Shown in pieces: positions 30,497-38,403 of a DNA stretch of 64,000 nucleotides. The position numbers were made by a program, and so were the translations under genes. Source of the DNA: Chloroflexia bacterium SDU3-3 (lineage in GTDB: Bacteria; Chloroflexota; Chloroflexia; Chloroflexales; Roseiflexaceae); the NCBI GenBank assembly GCA_009268125.1, contig WBOU01000010.1, positions 124,001 to 188,000 of the forward strand, in the 5' to 3' direction. How positions within the stretch are numbered: the stretch's first letter is position 1; the number at the start of each line of letters is the position of its first letter. The notes under the pieces were generated by a model. It worked only from the letters and a program-made list of their open reading frames with translations. It searched no databases and was not told the DNA's origin.

Positions 30497-31411
30497 CTAG
30501 TGGATAATGGTGAGCACAGCGACGCTGAACATCAGCTGCACCACCACCGAGGCCCCCTGCAGCAGGCGAGCGCCTAGCTTCTGCCGCCGGTAGAGCAGCA
30601 GGCCTAGGCCGGTGTTCACAAGGCTCAGCAGGAAGGCGGCCAGCGGCAGGAACAGCAGATCGTGGCGGGGGCGCAGCGCGGCGGCCTGGCCGACCGCGTT
30701 GAAGCGCATCTCGACCGAGCTAGCCAGCTCGGGGTAGCGCGCCGCCAGCAGGCCCAGCACCACCAGGTTGATCGCGAAAGCCGCGATCAGCAGCCCGCGC
30801 ACGGTGGTGTCGTGCCAGAAGGCGTAGAGGAACATGCGCCCCGGCTCCACCGCAGTGCTGAGCGTCTTGGCCGCGCCTAGATTGCGCCGCTGCTCAAGAT
30901 CTTGCACAAAGGCATCGGTGTCTTTCGGCGAGATAGCATAGATCGCCTCGTCGGTATGCACCACCAGGCTGCGATCGTTGGGAAGCGTGGAGAAGCGGTG
31001 GATTGATCGGCCATCGGCGAGCCACTGCTGGCCCGAGTAGTAGCCAATCGCATGCACCGGCCCCCAGCCCTTGCCCATGTCGCCCAGCCCCACATCCAGA
31101 TGCGAGATCTTTTCCAGCGGCACGACGGCGCGGTTGCCCAGCCAGTTGATATAGAGGCCGTTGCGGTCGAGGTCGTAGCTGAGCGTGAAGGCGGCAGCCA
31201 CCCGATAGGTGAGCGCCGCGCAGCAGAGCAGCAGCGCCAAGAAGATCACCACCCGCACATACAGGCCCAGGTTCACAGGCCAGTTCTCGGGCGGCGCGGC
31301 GAACACGCGCACGATCTGGAGGCCGTCGAATACGGTCACGCCCAGCAGGATCAGCAGCATCGCCAGGGCGACCCAGCGGCCAGCGCCTGAAAGTGGTTGC
31401 CAGCGTCTCAT
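30497..31411 (-). CDS. Membrane protein with a bacterial PH-like domain
   Basis: A 304-aa protein with two N-terminal membrane helices (about 13-33 and 48-70), a soluble domain (about 73-185) and two further helices (about 210-230 and 248-270), with a final one near the end. The soluble domain, YDLDRNGLYINWLGNRAVVPLEKISHL to YAISPKDTDAFVQDLEQ, fits bacterial PH (bPH) domains, which often sit between membrane helices. Function unknown. It lies 78 bases after the PpiC gene on the same strand and shares its terminator region. Confidence 0.75.
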   Translation of the reverse strand: MRRWQPLSGAGRWVALAMLLILLGVTVFDGLQIVRVFAAPPENWPVNLGLYVRVVIFLALLLCCAALTYRVAAAFTLSYDLDRNGLYINWLGNRAVVPLEKISHLDVGLGDMGKGWGPVHAIGYYSGQQWLADGRSIHRFSTLPNDRSLVVHTDEAIYAISPKDTDAFVQDLEQRRNLGAAKTLSTAVEPGRMFLYAFWHDTTVRGLLIAAFAINLVVLGLLAARYPELASSVEMRFNAVGQAAALRPRHDLLFLPLAAFLLSLVNTGLGLLLYRRQKLGARLLQGASVVVQLMFSVAVLTIIH

Positions 31412-31489
31412 AGGGGTAAAAAAGGCAGAAGGCCGGTGCGGCCAAGGCGGGTGCCCTGAAAGCGCGCTGGCCTTCTGCCCAGCTAATGA

Positions 31490-33160
31490 TTACGGCTGCG
31501 CTGTCGCGGTGGCGGCAGCATCAGCCCCGGTGGTGGCCGTCGCCTCGACTGTCGCCTCGGCGGTGGCCGTCGCCTCGACTGTCGCCTCGGCGGTGGCTGA
31601 TGCCTCGACTGTCGCCTCGGCAGTGGCCGTCGCCTCGGCGGTGGCTGATGCCTCGACTGTCGCCTCGGCGGTGGCCGTCGCCTCGGCGGTAGGCGTGCCA
31701 AGCGCGGTAGTATCGCTCACCACGGTGGGCAAGCCGCCCAGCGGGGCGGTGGGCAGCGGCTGAGCCGTCGCGGCGGCGTCGGTGGGCGCGGCGGTGGCGG
31801 TCGGCGTCTGCGCCGGGAAGCGCGCGACACCGTTCTCCGTACGCTGCTTGGCCACCCAGGCGTCGAACGCCTTGGTACGAGCCTCGCGCAGCTGGTCCTC
31901 CTTGGTGGGAACCACGCGGCTTTCCAGCTGGATGACGTGCCAACCGAACGGCGTGCGCACCACCTCGCTGGCGATCTGCTTCGGCTCGGTCAGCTTCAGC
32001 GCAGCGGCCAGGAAGGCTGGGTCGATCTGGGTGCCGTCCTGGGTCTTGCCATCCTTATCGAAGGAGCCAAGCAGGCCGCCGTTGGGGGCGGTGGTGGCAT
32101 CCTGCGAGTTGGCCTTGGCCAGCTCGGCGAAATCGGCACCGCCCTGGGCCTGGCGCAGCAGCGACTCGGCCTCGGGCTTGGCCTTGGCGAAGGCGGCCTC
32201 TTTGTCGGCGTCGGACGCGCCCTCGGGGGTCGACACCTTCACCAGGATATGGCGCACCTCGATGCTTGAGGGGTCGGTGGTGGCGGTGAAGGACTCCTCT
32301 TTGACCAGCTGGACCTGGATCTTCTCGGTAAGCACCTGGCGGCGGTACTGGTCGACCAGGGCCGTGCGGAAGTCGTCGACAGTCAGGTACGGCGTCATGC
32401 CCACGATCTGGGCGGTGAAGCCATCGTAGAGCCGCTTGACCGCAGCATCGAGCTGGCCGCTAGCCTCTTCGAGCTTGGGTGTAGGCACCGGCGTAGAGGT
32501 GGGGGCGATCGTCGGCATCGTCTCGGTCAGCGCGGCGGTGGCGGTGGCAGCAGCGCTGGGCGCAGCGGTAGCCGTCGGCGCGGCGGCGGTGGCGGTGATG
32601 CCTGTGGTGCTGGACACCGGCGCGGTGAGCGGAGGGAAGGCCTGGTTGAGATCGCCGATCAGGCGCTGGGCCACCTCGGCGTCGCTGGCCTGGATGCTCA
32701 GGGCGGCGGCGCCGTGCTCGATCAGCTTCTGCTCGATCCAGCTCTCGACGGTCGCATCATCCACGGCGGCGGCGCGCAGGGTGCGCGGCTCGGCATCGGC
32801 GTTCAGCTGCGGCACGCGCTGGGCGAACTGGTCGCCGATCTGCGAGCCGTAGCGGTAGATCAGGTCGAGCGTGGCGTTGATATCGCGGGCGATCTGGTGG
32901 CGGCGCTCGCTGGCGTAGTCGCCGCGCGAGAGCGACGCGCCAGCGGCCTGGGCCACCGGGCGCGACGGAATGTAGACTTGGTCGTACAGCACGCCGATAA
33001 GAATTGCGATGATGGCCACACCCACCGCGCCAGCGGCGATGCTGATCACCATGCGCTGGCGGCGGGCTTCACGAAGGCGGCGGGCGCTCGCCCGCCGTTC
33101 GGCGACGGCGACGCGCTGGGCTTCTGCGCTAGTGCGCTGCGTTTTTTTTGTATTTGCCAT
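31490..33160 (-). CDS. Membrane-anchored PpiC-type peptidyl-prolyl isomerase
   Basis: A 556-aa foldase. A basic cytoplasmic N-terminus (about 1-37) leads to one membrane helix (about 38-60). A SurA-like helical region follows, then a Thr/Pro/Ala linker (about 175-230) and a parvulin domain (about 285-400) with VRHILVKVSTPEGASDADK, GADFAELAKANSQD, NGGLLGSF and PFGWHVIQLESR. It probably helps exported proteins fold at the outer face of the membrane. The last 60-70 residues are low-complexity Ala/Thr/Glu repeats (ATAEATVEA). ATG 33160 starts MANTKKTQRTS; a start 17 codons earlier would be encoded by a hairpin. It follows rpsR in the operon. Confidence 0.88.
   Translation of the reverse strand: MANTKKTQRTSAEAQRVAVAERRASARRLREARRQRMVISIAAGAVGVAIIAILIGVLYDQVYIPSRPVAQAAGASLSRGDYASERRHQIARDINATLDLIYRYGSQIGDQFAQRVPQLNADAEPRTLRAAAVDDATVESWIEQKLIEHGAAALSIQASDAEVAQRLIGDLNQAFPPLTAPVSSTTGITATAAAPTATAAPSAAATATAALTETMPTIAPTSTPVPTPKLEEASGQLDAAVKRLYDGFTAQIVGMTPYLTVDDFRTALVDQYRRQVLTEKIQVQLVKEESFTATTDPSSIEVRHILVKVSTPEGASDADKEAAFAKAKPEAESLLRQAQGGADFAELAKANSQDATTAPNGGLLGSFDKDGKTQDGTQIDPAFLAAALKLTEPKQIASEVVRTPFGWHVIQLESRVVPTKEDQLREARTKAFDAWVAKQRTENGVARFPAQTPTATAAPTDAAATAQPLPTAPLGGLPTVVSDTTALGTPTAEATATAEATVEASATAEATATAEATVEASATAEATVEATATAEATVEATATTGADAAATATAQP
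31531..31690. repeat. In-frame 30-bp tandem repeats at the 3' end of the PpiC gene
   Basis: Units such as GCCTCGACTGTCGCCTCGGC recur with period 30 and one 18-bp variant. They encode the Ala/Thr/Glu/Val tail. The repeat number is likely to vary between strains. Confidence 0.85.
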
Positions 33161-33179
33161 CGGTTCGTTACATACAAAC

Positions 33180-33211
33180 ATGGGCATAGGGAGAGACTTC
33201 CCTATGCCCAT
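33180..33211 (-). terminator. Hairpin between rpsR and the PpiC gene
   Basis: A perfect 13-bp stem (33180-33192 with 33199-33211), 6-base loop, no T-run. It may lower transcription into the PpiC gene or stabilise the ribosomal mRNA end. Confidence 0.5.
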
Positions 33212-33295
33212 CGAAGGCGGACCGGCTCGAAGCGCATAGGCCAGCCAGGCGGGCCAACGTGGCGCGCGCTGGCTCTGGTCTATGTGAGAACGCTA

Positions 33296-33568
33296 TCAAC
33301 CGCGGGTATGCGCCGCCACAAAGGGCAGCAGGGCCAGGTGGCGGGCGCGCTTGATGGCGACCGTCAGGCCGCGCTGGTGCTTGGCGCAGGTGCCCGTGCG
33401 GCGGCGGGGCATGATCTTGCCGCGCTCGGACACGAAGCGCTGCAGGCGCTTGACATCCTTGTAGTCGGGGGTCCGGATCTTCTCGGCGCAGTACACGCAG
33501 ACCTTGCGCCGTGCAACAAACTTGCGGCGGTTGGCACCCGCGCCGCCACGCTGTCGTGATTCGCTCAT
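33296..33568 (-). CDS. rpsR: 30S ribosomal protein S18
   Basis: A 90-aa small-subunit protein that pairs with S6 on 16S rRNA. It carries [37 protein letters not shown] and [13 protein letters not shown], with CVYC suggesting the zinc-binding variant (fuller C+ set with Cys in GTCAKHQ). The third gene of rpsF-ssb-rpsR, 50 bases behind ssb. Length is normal. Confidence 0.97.
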   Translation of the reverse strand: MSESRQRGGAGANRRKFVARRKVCVYCAEKIRTPDYKDVKRLQRFVSERGKIMPRRRTGTCAKHQRGLTVAIKRARHLALLPFVAAHTRG

Positions 33569-33618
33569 AGTGCTTCTTATCCTCTATCCAGAGCGTCGCA
33601 AGACGCTACCTTGCATCA

Positions 33619-34068
33619 TTAAAACGGGATATCTTCGTCGCCGATGTCCAGCGAGCTGCGCGATGGTGTGCTGCGCGGGGCTGGGCGCGGCTCGAAATCG
33701 TCGAACGACGAGTCGCGGAAGGCGCGGCCCTCGTTCTTGCCGTCCAGGATGATCATATCGGAGGCGATGACTTCGGTGCGGTAGTGCGTCTGGCCTTCCT
33801 GATCTTGCCACTGACGGGTCTGCAGGCGGCCCTCGATATAGACGCGGCTGGCCTTGCGCAGGTACTCCTTGCAGATCTCGGCGAGCTTATTCCAGGCCAC
33901 GACGTTGAACCACTCGGTCTCCTCGCGGTTCTCGCCACTGCCGTCTTTCCACTGCCGGCTCGCGGCGACGCTAAAGGTCGTCACCGGGCTGCCGCCGGGG
34001 GTATAGCGCATCTCGGGGTCGCGGCCTAGGCGGCCTATCACCATCACTTTGTTCAGATCTCTCGCCAT
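33619..34068 (-). CDS. ssb: Single-stranded DNA-binding protein
   Basis: A 149-aa SSB that coats single-stranded DNA during replication and repair. The N-terminal OB fold (about 1-105) has LNKVMVIGRLGRDPEMRYTP, SRQWKDGSGENREETEWFNVVAWNKLAEI and YIEGRLQTRQWQDQEG. A disordered linker leads to the acidic tip DIGDEDIPF, which recruits partner proteins. It lies between rpsF and rpsR, 29 and 50 bases from each, in the classic order. Confidence 0.97.
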   Translation of the reverse strand: MARDLNKVMVIGRLGRDPEMRYTPGGSPVTTFSVAASRQWKDGSGENREETEWFNVVAWNKLAEICKEYLRKASRVYIEGRLQTRQWQDQEGQTHYRTEVIASDMIILDGKNEGRAFRDSSFDDFEPRPAPRSTPSRSSLDIGDEDIPF

Positions 34069-34097
34069 CGCACTACCTTTTTACACTCCAGCCAAAG

Positions 34098-34520
34098 CTA
34101 CTCCTCGTCCTGGCCGCCCTGCTCGCCACCCTCGGTCTGCGGCTCCAGATCCGAGCCGTCGGAGATGGGCTGCTGGCCGCGCTGATCGACCAGCGTGATC
34201 AGGTAGCGGATGACCGCATCGTTCAGCTTCAGCTGGCGCTCGAACTCGGTGATCTGGGCGGTGGCCAGGGTGAAGCGGATGAGCACGTAGAAGCCCTCGG
34301 TGAACGAGCGGCGGCTCGCCTCGCCCTCGGCGTAGCGGCGGATGGAGTAGGCCAGCTTGCGGCGGCCCCAGGGGGCCGAGAAGTCGGACGACGTGAGCTC
34401 GCCACCCACGCTGCCCAGGCTCTGCTGGATGCGGGTGATGGTGGCGTTCACATCCTCTTCGCTGGAGCGAAGAGGCGAGATGACAATCATGAGTTCGTAA
34501 TCACGCAGACGCTCGCGCAT
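34098..34520 (-). CDS. rpsF: 30S ribosomal protein S6
   Basis: A 140-aa small-subunit protein. The ferredoxin-like core (about 6-105) has RDYELMIVISP, APWGRRKLAYSIRRYAEG and FYVLIRF. The tail (about 112-140) is Gln/Glu/Gly-rich and acidic, a common S6 extension. It heads the rpsF-ssb-rpsR operon. A clear promoter lies about 100 bases upstream. Confidence 0.96.
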   Translation of the reverse strand: MRERLRDYELMIVISPLRSSEEDVNATITRIQQSLGSVGGELTSSDFSAPWGRRKLAYSIRRYAEGEASRRSFTEGFYVLIRFTLATAQITEFERQLKLNDAVIRYLITLVDQRGQQPISDGSDLEPQTEGGEQGGQDEE

Positions 34521-34618
34521 GATTCCTCCTGTGGTGGTACCTCTCTCGCGGTTTCATGCGAACGCGCGACTGTTCGACATGAGCGGAGAGGTAGAAGCTT
34601 CAAAATTCACAAGCGGGC

Positions 34619-34647
34619 ATTATAGCACAGGGGGTGGATGGCTGCAA
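34619..34647 (-). promoter_or_regulatory. Promoter of the rpsF operon
   Basis: On the minus strand TTGCAG (34642-34647), 17 bases, then TATAAT (34619-34624), with the extended TGC before it. It starts just inside the flank of the ugd terminator. Confidence 0.75.
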
Positions 34648-34651
34648 AACG

Positions 34652-34696
34652 CCAATGGCCGCGCCAGCAGCTGGGGTGCGCTGGCGCGGCCATTGG
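34652..34696 (-). terminator. Terminator of ugd
   Basis: A perfect 17-bp stem (34652-34668 with 34680-34696) with an 11-base loop, 25 bases past the ugd stop. A short A-run on the plus strand (34646-34649) gives a short T-run on the minus strand. Confidence 0.8.
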
Positions 34697-34721
34697 GCGA
34701 CGTGCGTTCGGGCGGTGGGCG

Positions 34722-36062
34722 CTAGCCCTCGGCGGCCACCGGGCTGGCCTCGCTGGCCTTGGGCTGCTCTCCGCGGCCCACACCCCAGTAGATAAAGCCG
34801 CGCTTGGCCATCTCGGCCTGCTCGTAGAGGTTGCGGCCATCCACCACGATCGGGCGGCGCATGTAGCGGCGCAGGCGCTCCCAGTCGAGCTGCTTAAACT
34901 CGTTCCACTCGGTCACGATCAGGATGGCGTCGGCCTCCTTCGCGGCGTCGTAGGCGGTGGCGCAGAAGGTGACGCTGGGCAGCATGTCGTCGGCGTGCTC
35001 CATGGCCACTGGGTCGTAGGCCTTCACGCGCACGCCGCGCTCCTCCAGGGTCTTGATGATCTCGATCGAGGGGGCCTCGCGCATGTCGTCGGTGTTGGGC
35101 TTGAAGGCCAGGCCCAGCACGCCCACGGTGGTGCCCTCCAGCTCGCCCAGCAGAGTCTCGACCTTGCTGACAAAGCGGGTGCGGGCGTCGTGGTTGATGT
35201 CCATCACAGCCTGGAGCAGCTGGGGGTGGCAGCCTGCGCTGGCGGCCATGTGGTGCAGCGCCAGCACGTCCTTGGGGAAGCACGAGCCGCCGTAGCCAAT
35301 GCCTGCATCTAGGAAGTGCGGCCCGATGCGCTTGTCCACGCCCATGCCGCGCGCCACTTCCTTCACATCCGCGCCCAGCTTCTCGCAGATCTGGGCGATC
35401 TCGTTGATGAACGAGATGCGGGTGGCCAAGAAGGCGTTGGATGCGTACTTGATCATCTCGGCGGTGCGCAGGTCGGTGATGATCACGGGCGCGCCCAGCA
35501 CCTCGTGCAGGCTGGCCACGCTCTCCGCCGAGGCGCGATCCGAGCAGCCCAGCACGATACGGTCGGGCTTGAAGAAGTCGCTCACCGCCGAGCCCTCGCG
35601 CAGGAACTCGGGGTTCGAGACCACCTGGAAGGGGATGTCGGCGCGGGCGTGCTCGCGGATGATCTCGGCCACCATGTCGCCGGTGCCCACCGGCACGGTG
35701 CTCTTGTCGATCACGATGATCGGGCCAGAGATGGCCTCGCCGATGCTGCGGGCTGCGGCGCGGATGTACTTCAGATCGGCAGCGCCGTCGTTGCCCATGG
35801 GCGTGCCCACGGTGATGAACACGAAGTCTGCGCCATCCATCCCAATCGTGTAGCTGTCGGTGAACGAGATGCGCCCGGCGCGGATGTTGCGCTCAAGCAG
35901 CTCTTCCAGCCCCGGCTCATAGATCGGCGACTTGCCGCCGCGCAGCATCTCAAGCTTGCGCGGGTCGACATCGACGCATGTCACGTTGTTCCCAAGATCG
36001 GCAAAGCAGACGCCTGTCACCAGGCCGACGTAGCCCGTCCCAACAACGCAGATATTCCTCAA
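34722..36062 (-). CDS. ugd: UDP-glucose 6-dehydrogenase
   Basis: A 446-aa NAD-dependent enzyme that makes UDP-glucuronate from UDP-glucose for surface polysaccharides. The Rossmann motif is [14 protein letters not shown] at the N-terminus. The catalytic region has [14 protein letters not shown] (Cys nucleophile, about residue 260), and the C-terminal domain has [17 protein letters not shown]. The start is TTG 36062 because GAGGAGG lies 5 bases before it and the Rossmann strand starts at once; the longer ATG form at 36128 would add 22 residues without family likeness. It ends at a strong hairpin. The substrate could also be UDP-N-acetylmannosamine in related enzymes, but length and motifs favour glucose. 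Confidence 0.93.
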   Translation of the reverse strand: MRNICVVGTGYVGLVTGVCFADLGNNVTCVDVDPRKLEMLRGGKSPIYEPGLEELLERNIRAGRISFTDSYTIGMDGADFVFITVGTPMGNDGAADLKYIRAAARSIGEAISGPIIVIDKSTVPVGTGDMVAEIIREHARADIPFQVVSNPEFLREGSAVSDFFKPDRIVLGCSDRASAESVASLHEVLGAPVIITDLRTAEMIKYASNAFLATRISFINEIAQICEKLGADVKEVARGMGVDKRIGPHFLDAGIGYGGSCFPKDVLALHHMAASAGCHPQLLQAVMDINHDARTRFVSKVETLLGELEGTTVGVLGLAFKPNTDDMREAPSIEIIKTLEERGVRVKAYDPVAMEHADDMLPSVTFCATAYDAAKEADAILIVTEWNEFKQLDWERLRRYMRRPIVVDGRNLYEQAEMAKRGFIYWGVGRGEQPKASEASPVAAEG

Positions 36063-36370
36063 CTTAGCCTCCTCGTGTAGTTTCGTACAGTGCTCGTGCC
36101 AGCATACGCCGTGGGTATGAACAAGCAATGACGCCGGTCACCGCCGCCACCCCAAGCGCACGGATTGTGCCGCTGTTGCTTGACGATTCTGTACTGCATC
36201 ATTATAGAGCGCTCTGCGCATTTGCAAGTAACAAAAATGTCATCCGCCATGCCCAGGTAGGCCGCAGAAGCCCTGGCACAAGCGCGGGCTATTGTACCCT
36301 ATTGCAGGGATCTGCGCATAGTGATAGGATCTCCCACGTATTCGCTCTTGTAACCATCGCTGCTTCGACT
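36063..36370. other. Divergent intergenic region of ugd and the FabG-like gene
   Basis: About 300 bases without a gene. Minus-strand TATAAT at 36201-36206 with TTGCAA 15 bases upstream (36222-36227) is a sub-optimally spaced promoter for ugd. No plus-strand promoter of comparable quality was seen. Confidence 0.45.
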
Positions 36371-36382
36371 GGGGAGGATGTC

Positions 36383-37129
36383 ATGGATCTTGCGGGCCAG
36401 GTGGGCGTTGTGACCGGCGCGTCGCGGGGGATCGGGCGCGCTATCGCGTTGGATCTGGCCCGCCAGGGGGCGCGCGTGCTCGTGAACTACCAGCGGAACG
36501 AGGCCGCCGCACGCGATGTGGCCGAGCAGATCGCCCAGCTGGGTGGCGAGTGCATGATCTACCCCGCCGATGTGGCCGACGAGGCGGCGGTGGCCGCCAT
36601 GCTGGATGCGGCCCGCGAGCGCTGGGGCAAGATCGACATGCTGGTGAACAACGCGGGCATCACCGCCGATGCGCCGTTCATGCGGCTGAAGGATTCGCAG
36701 TGGGATGCGGTGCTGGAGACCAATCTGACCGGCGTGTTCGTGTGCTGCCGCGCGGTGCTGAGCGCCATGCGCGCCCAGGGCTATGGCCGGATCGTGAACA
36801 TTGGGTCGCTGGCGGGGCTGGCGGGCAATGTGGGCCAGGCCAACTACGCCGCGGCCAAGGCCGGGCTGGTGGGCTTCACGCGGGCGCTGGCCCGCGAGGT
36901 GGCGCTAGATGGCATCACGGCCAACGTGGTGGCCCCCGGCTATATCGAGACCGAGCTGCTGACCGACCTGCCCGCCGCGCTGCGCTCGTGGGCGCTTGAG
37001 GTGATCGCGCTCAAGCGCTTCGGCAGGCCCGAGGAGGTGGCGCACGCGGTGTCGTTCCTGGTGTCGCCGGGGGCGTCGTACATCACCGGCCATGTGCTGA
37101 CGGTGGATGGCGGCTGGGTGATGCCGTAG
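36383..37129 (+). CDS. fabG: SDR-family reductase, FabG-like
   Basis: A 248-aa short-chain dehydrogenase, most like 3-oxoacyl-ACP reductase of fatty-acid synthesis (NADPH-dependent reduction of the beta-keto group). The cofactor motif [12 protein letters not shown] lies at about 11, NNAG at about 88, and the catalytic Ser in NIGSLAG (about 139) with YAAAK (about 152). The end [13 protein letters not shown] is typical of the family. ATG 36383 has GGGGAGG 5 bases before it. It is transcribed alone with no fab cluster around it, so another ketone substrate is possible. Confidence 0.85.
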   Translation: MDLAGQVGVVTGASRGIGRAIALDLARQGARVLVNYQRNEAAARDVAEQIAQLGGECMIYPADVADEAAVAAMLDAARERWGKIDMLVNNAGITADAPFMRLKDSQWDAVLETNLTGVFVCCRAVLSAMRAQGYGRIVNIGSLAGLAGNVGQANYAAAKAGLVGFTRALAREVALDGITANVVAPGYIETELLTDLPAALRSWALEVIALKRFGRPEEVAHAVSFLVSPGASYITGHVLTVDGGWVMP

Positions 37130-37188
37130 GGTGGCGGTGCGGGCGCGTGGCGCCACGCGTCCGCACAGCTTGCGATATTTTCCTAGCG

Positions 37189-37224
37189 CTCGGCCATTTT
37201 TCACCCGCCCTCGGCCATTTTTCA
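37189..37224. repeat. Direct repeat of 15 bp
   Basis: CTCGGCCATTTTTCA occurs at 37189-37203 and 37210-37224, a 21-base period, 60 bases past the FabG-like gene. Confidence 0.7.
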
Positions 37225-37449
37225 TGTGTATATGCAACACCTCACAATAATGTAGCTATATCAAGCAATCCTTGATCTTTTATACACATACTAAATACAA
37301 TAGTTAATAGAAATAGTCGTTGTGCCATTCATGATAGCGGTGGTTCTTATTTTTGATTGATGGGCTGCTAGTGGTCGTGCATATGGCCAACAAAACATCA
37401 GCAGCACCCTCGCCGCATGGGATGGGTGAGATGCCACTAGTCCCATACC

Positions 37450-37481
37450 CTTTTCTTCCCCTCGCACCTTCGTGGTAAAAA
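37450..37481 (+). repeat. Dispersed intergenic repeat, copy C
   Basis: CTTTTCTTCCCC, a short gap, then CACCTTCGTGGTAAAAA. It is the most diverged of three intergenic copies (others at 5419-5459 and 9203-9245). The gap 37130-37602 holds no gene. Confidence 0.45.
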
Positions 37482-37551
37482 TCCTCCCGGCATCGAAAGC
37501 GCACAGGCCCCAAAGCGGCATGCGGATCTGGGCCGCACCCGATGACACCTG

Positions 37552-37560
37552 TGGTACAAT
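37552..37560 (+). promoter_or_regulatory. Extended -10 element (TGGTACAAT) for the O-methyltransferase gene
   Basis: TGGTACAAT lies 42 bases before the ATG and equals the element before gatC. No -35 is evident. Confidence 0.6.
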
Positions 37561-37602
37561 CTAGCAAACTGTACTGCCCACATGCGCCAGGAGGATGGTC
37601 CA

Positions 37603-38259
37603 ATGCGCGACGACATCACCAACATCGCGATCGAGGATTACCTGCAGGATCTCATGCCCGAGCGCCCAGCCGCCTTTGCCGAGCTTGAGCGCCGCGCGCG
37701 CACCCGTGGGCTGCCGCTAGTCGGCCCGGTCGAGGGGCAGTTTCTGTACCTGATCGCCAAGAGCATGGGCGCTCGCGAGGCGCTGGAGATCGGCACCGCC
37801 ACTGGCTACGCCGCCATGTGGCTGCTGCGCGCCATCGCGCCCTTGGGCGGCAGGCTCGACGCGATCGAGCGCAAGCCCGAGCGCATCCAGCTGGCCCGCG
37901 AGATGATCGGCGCGGCAGGCTACGGCGAGCACTTCTCCATCCACGAGGGCGAGTGGTTCCAGCAGCTACGCCTGCTGGCCGGGCCATACGACCTGATCTT
38001 CCTGGACATCCTGCGTAACCTGACCGACGAGGTCGAGATCCTGCAGGCGCTGGACATGTGCATCCCGCTCATCCGCCCCGGCGGCATGCTGATCGTGGAC
38101 AATGTGCTGTGCAACGCGCTGGTGCTGGAGGAGGAAGATGCGGCCCCCACGGTGCGCGGTATCCAGCAGTTCAACCGCGCGATCATGCAGCACCCCGAGC
38201 TTGAGTCGGTGATCATCCCCGTGCGCGACGGCGTGGCGCTCTGCCGCAAGCTCGGCTGA
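37603..38259 (+). CDS. SAM-dependent O-methyltransferase (catechol-OMT-like family 3)
   Basis: A 218-aa cytosolic methyltransferase. The SAM-binding motif ALEIGTATGYAAMWLL lies at about 60, DAIERKPER (acidic loop binding the ribose) at about 85, and YDLIFLDILRN at about 128, where the family usually has a metal-binding Asp. LIRPGGMLIVDNVLCNALV follows, then RDGVALCRKLG at the end. The fold matches caffeoyl-CoA/catechol O-methyltransferases that use a divalent metal. ATG 37603 has AGGAGGA 7 bases upstream. The substrate is unknown; small phenolics or tRNA (TrmR-like members) are both possible. Confidence 0.88.
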   Translation: MRDDITNIAIEDYLQDLMPERPAAFAELERRARTRGLPLVGPVEGQFLYLIAKSMGAREALEIGTATGYAAMWLLRAIAPLGGRLDAIERKPERIQLAREMIGAAGYGEHFSIHEGEWFQQLRLLAGPYDLIFLDILRNLTDEVEILQALDMCIPLIRPGGMLIVDNVLCNALVLEEEDAAPTVRGIQQFNRAIMQHPELESVIIPVRDGVALCRKLG

Positions 38260-38281
38260 GCCGCCGCCGCAAGCCACGCCG

Positions 38282-38319
38282 AAAAACCGGAGACATCGTG
38301 ACGAGGTCTTCGGTTTTTT
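38282..38319 (+). terminator. Intrinsic terminator of the O-methyltransferase gene
   Basis: A 13-bp stem (from 38282) with one G-U pair, and a six-T run at 38314-38319. Confidence 0.88.
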
Positions 38320-38403
38320 GTCGCCGCCACCTGTCAAACCGCAACGCAGCCCCACGGCATGCGCCTACCAGCGGGCCTCGGCCCAGCTATCTTTCTACCC
38401 TAT

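Noticed and set aside
36128-36382. N-terminal extension of the FabG-like protein
   Set aside because: An in-frame start exists at 36128, but GGGGAGG 5 bases before ATG 36383 and the SDR N-terminus fix the start there.
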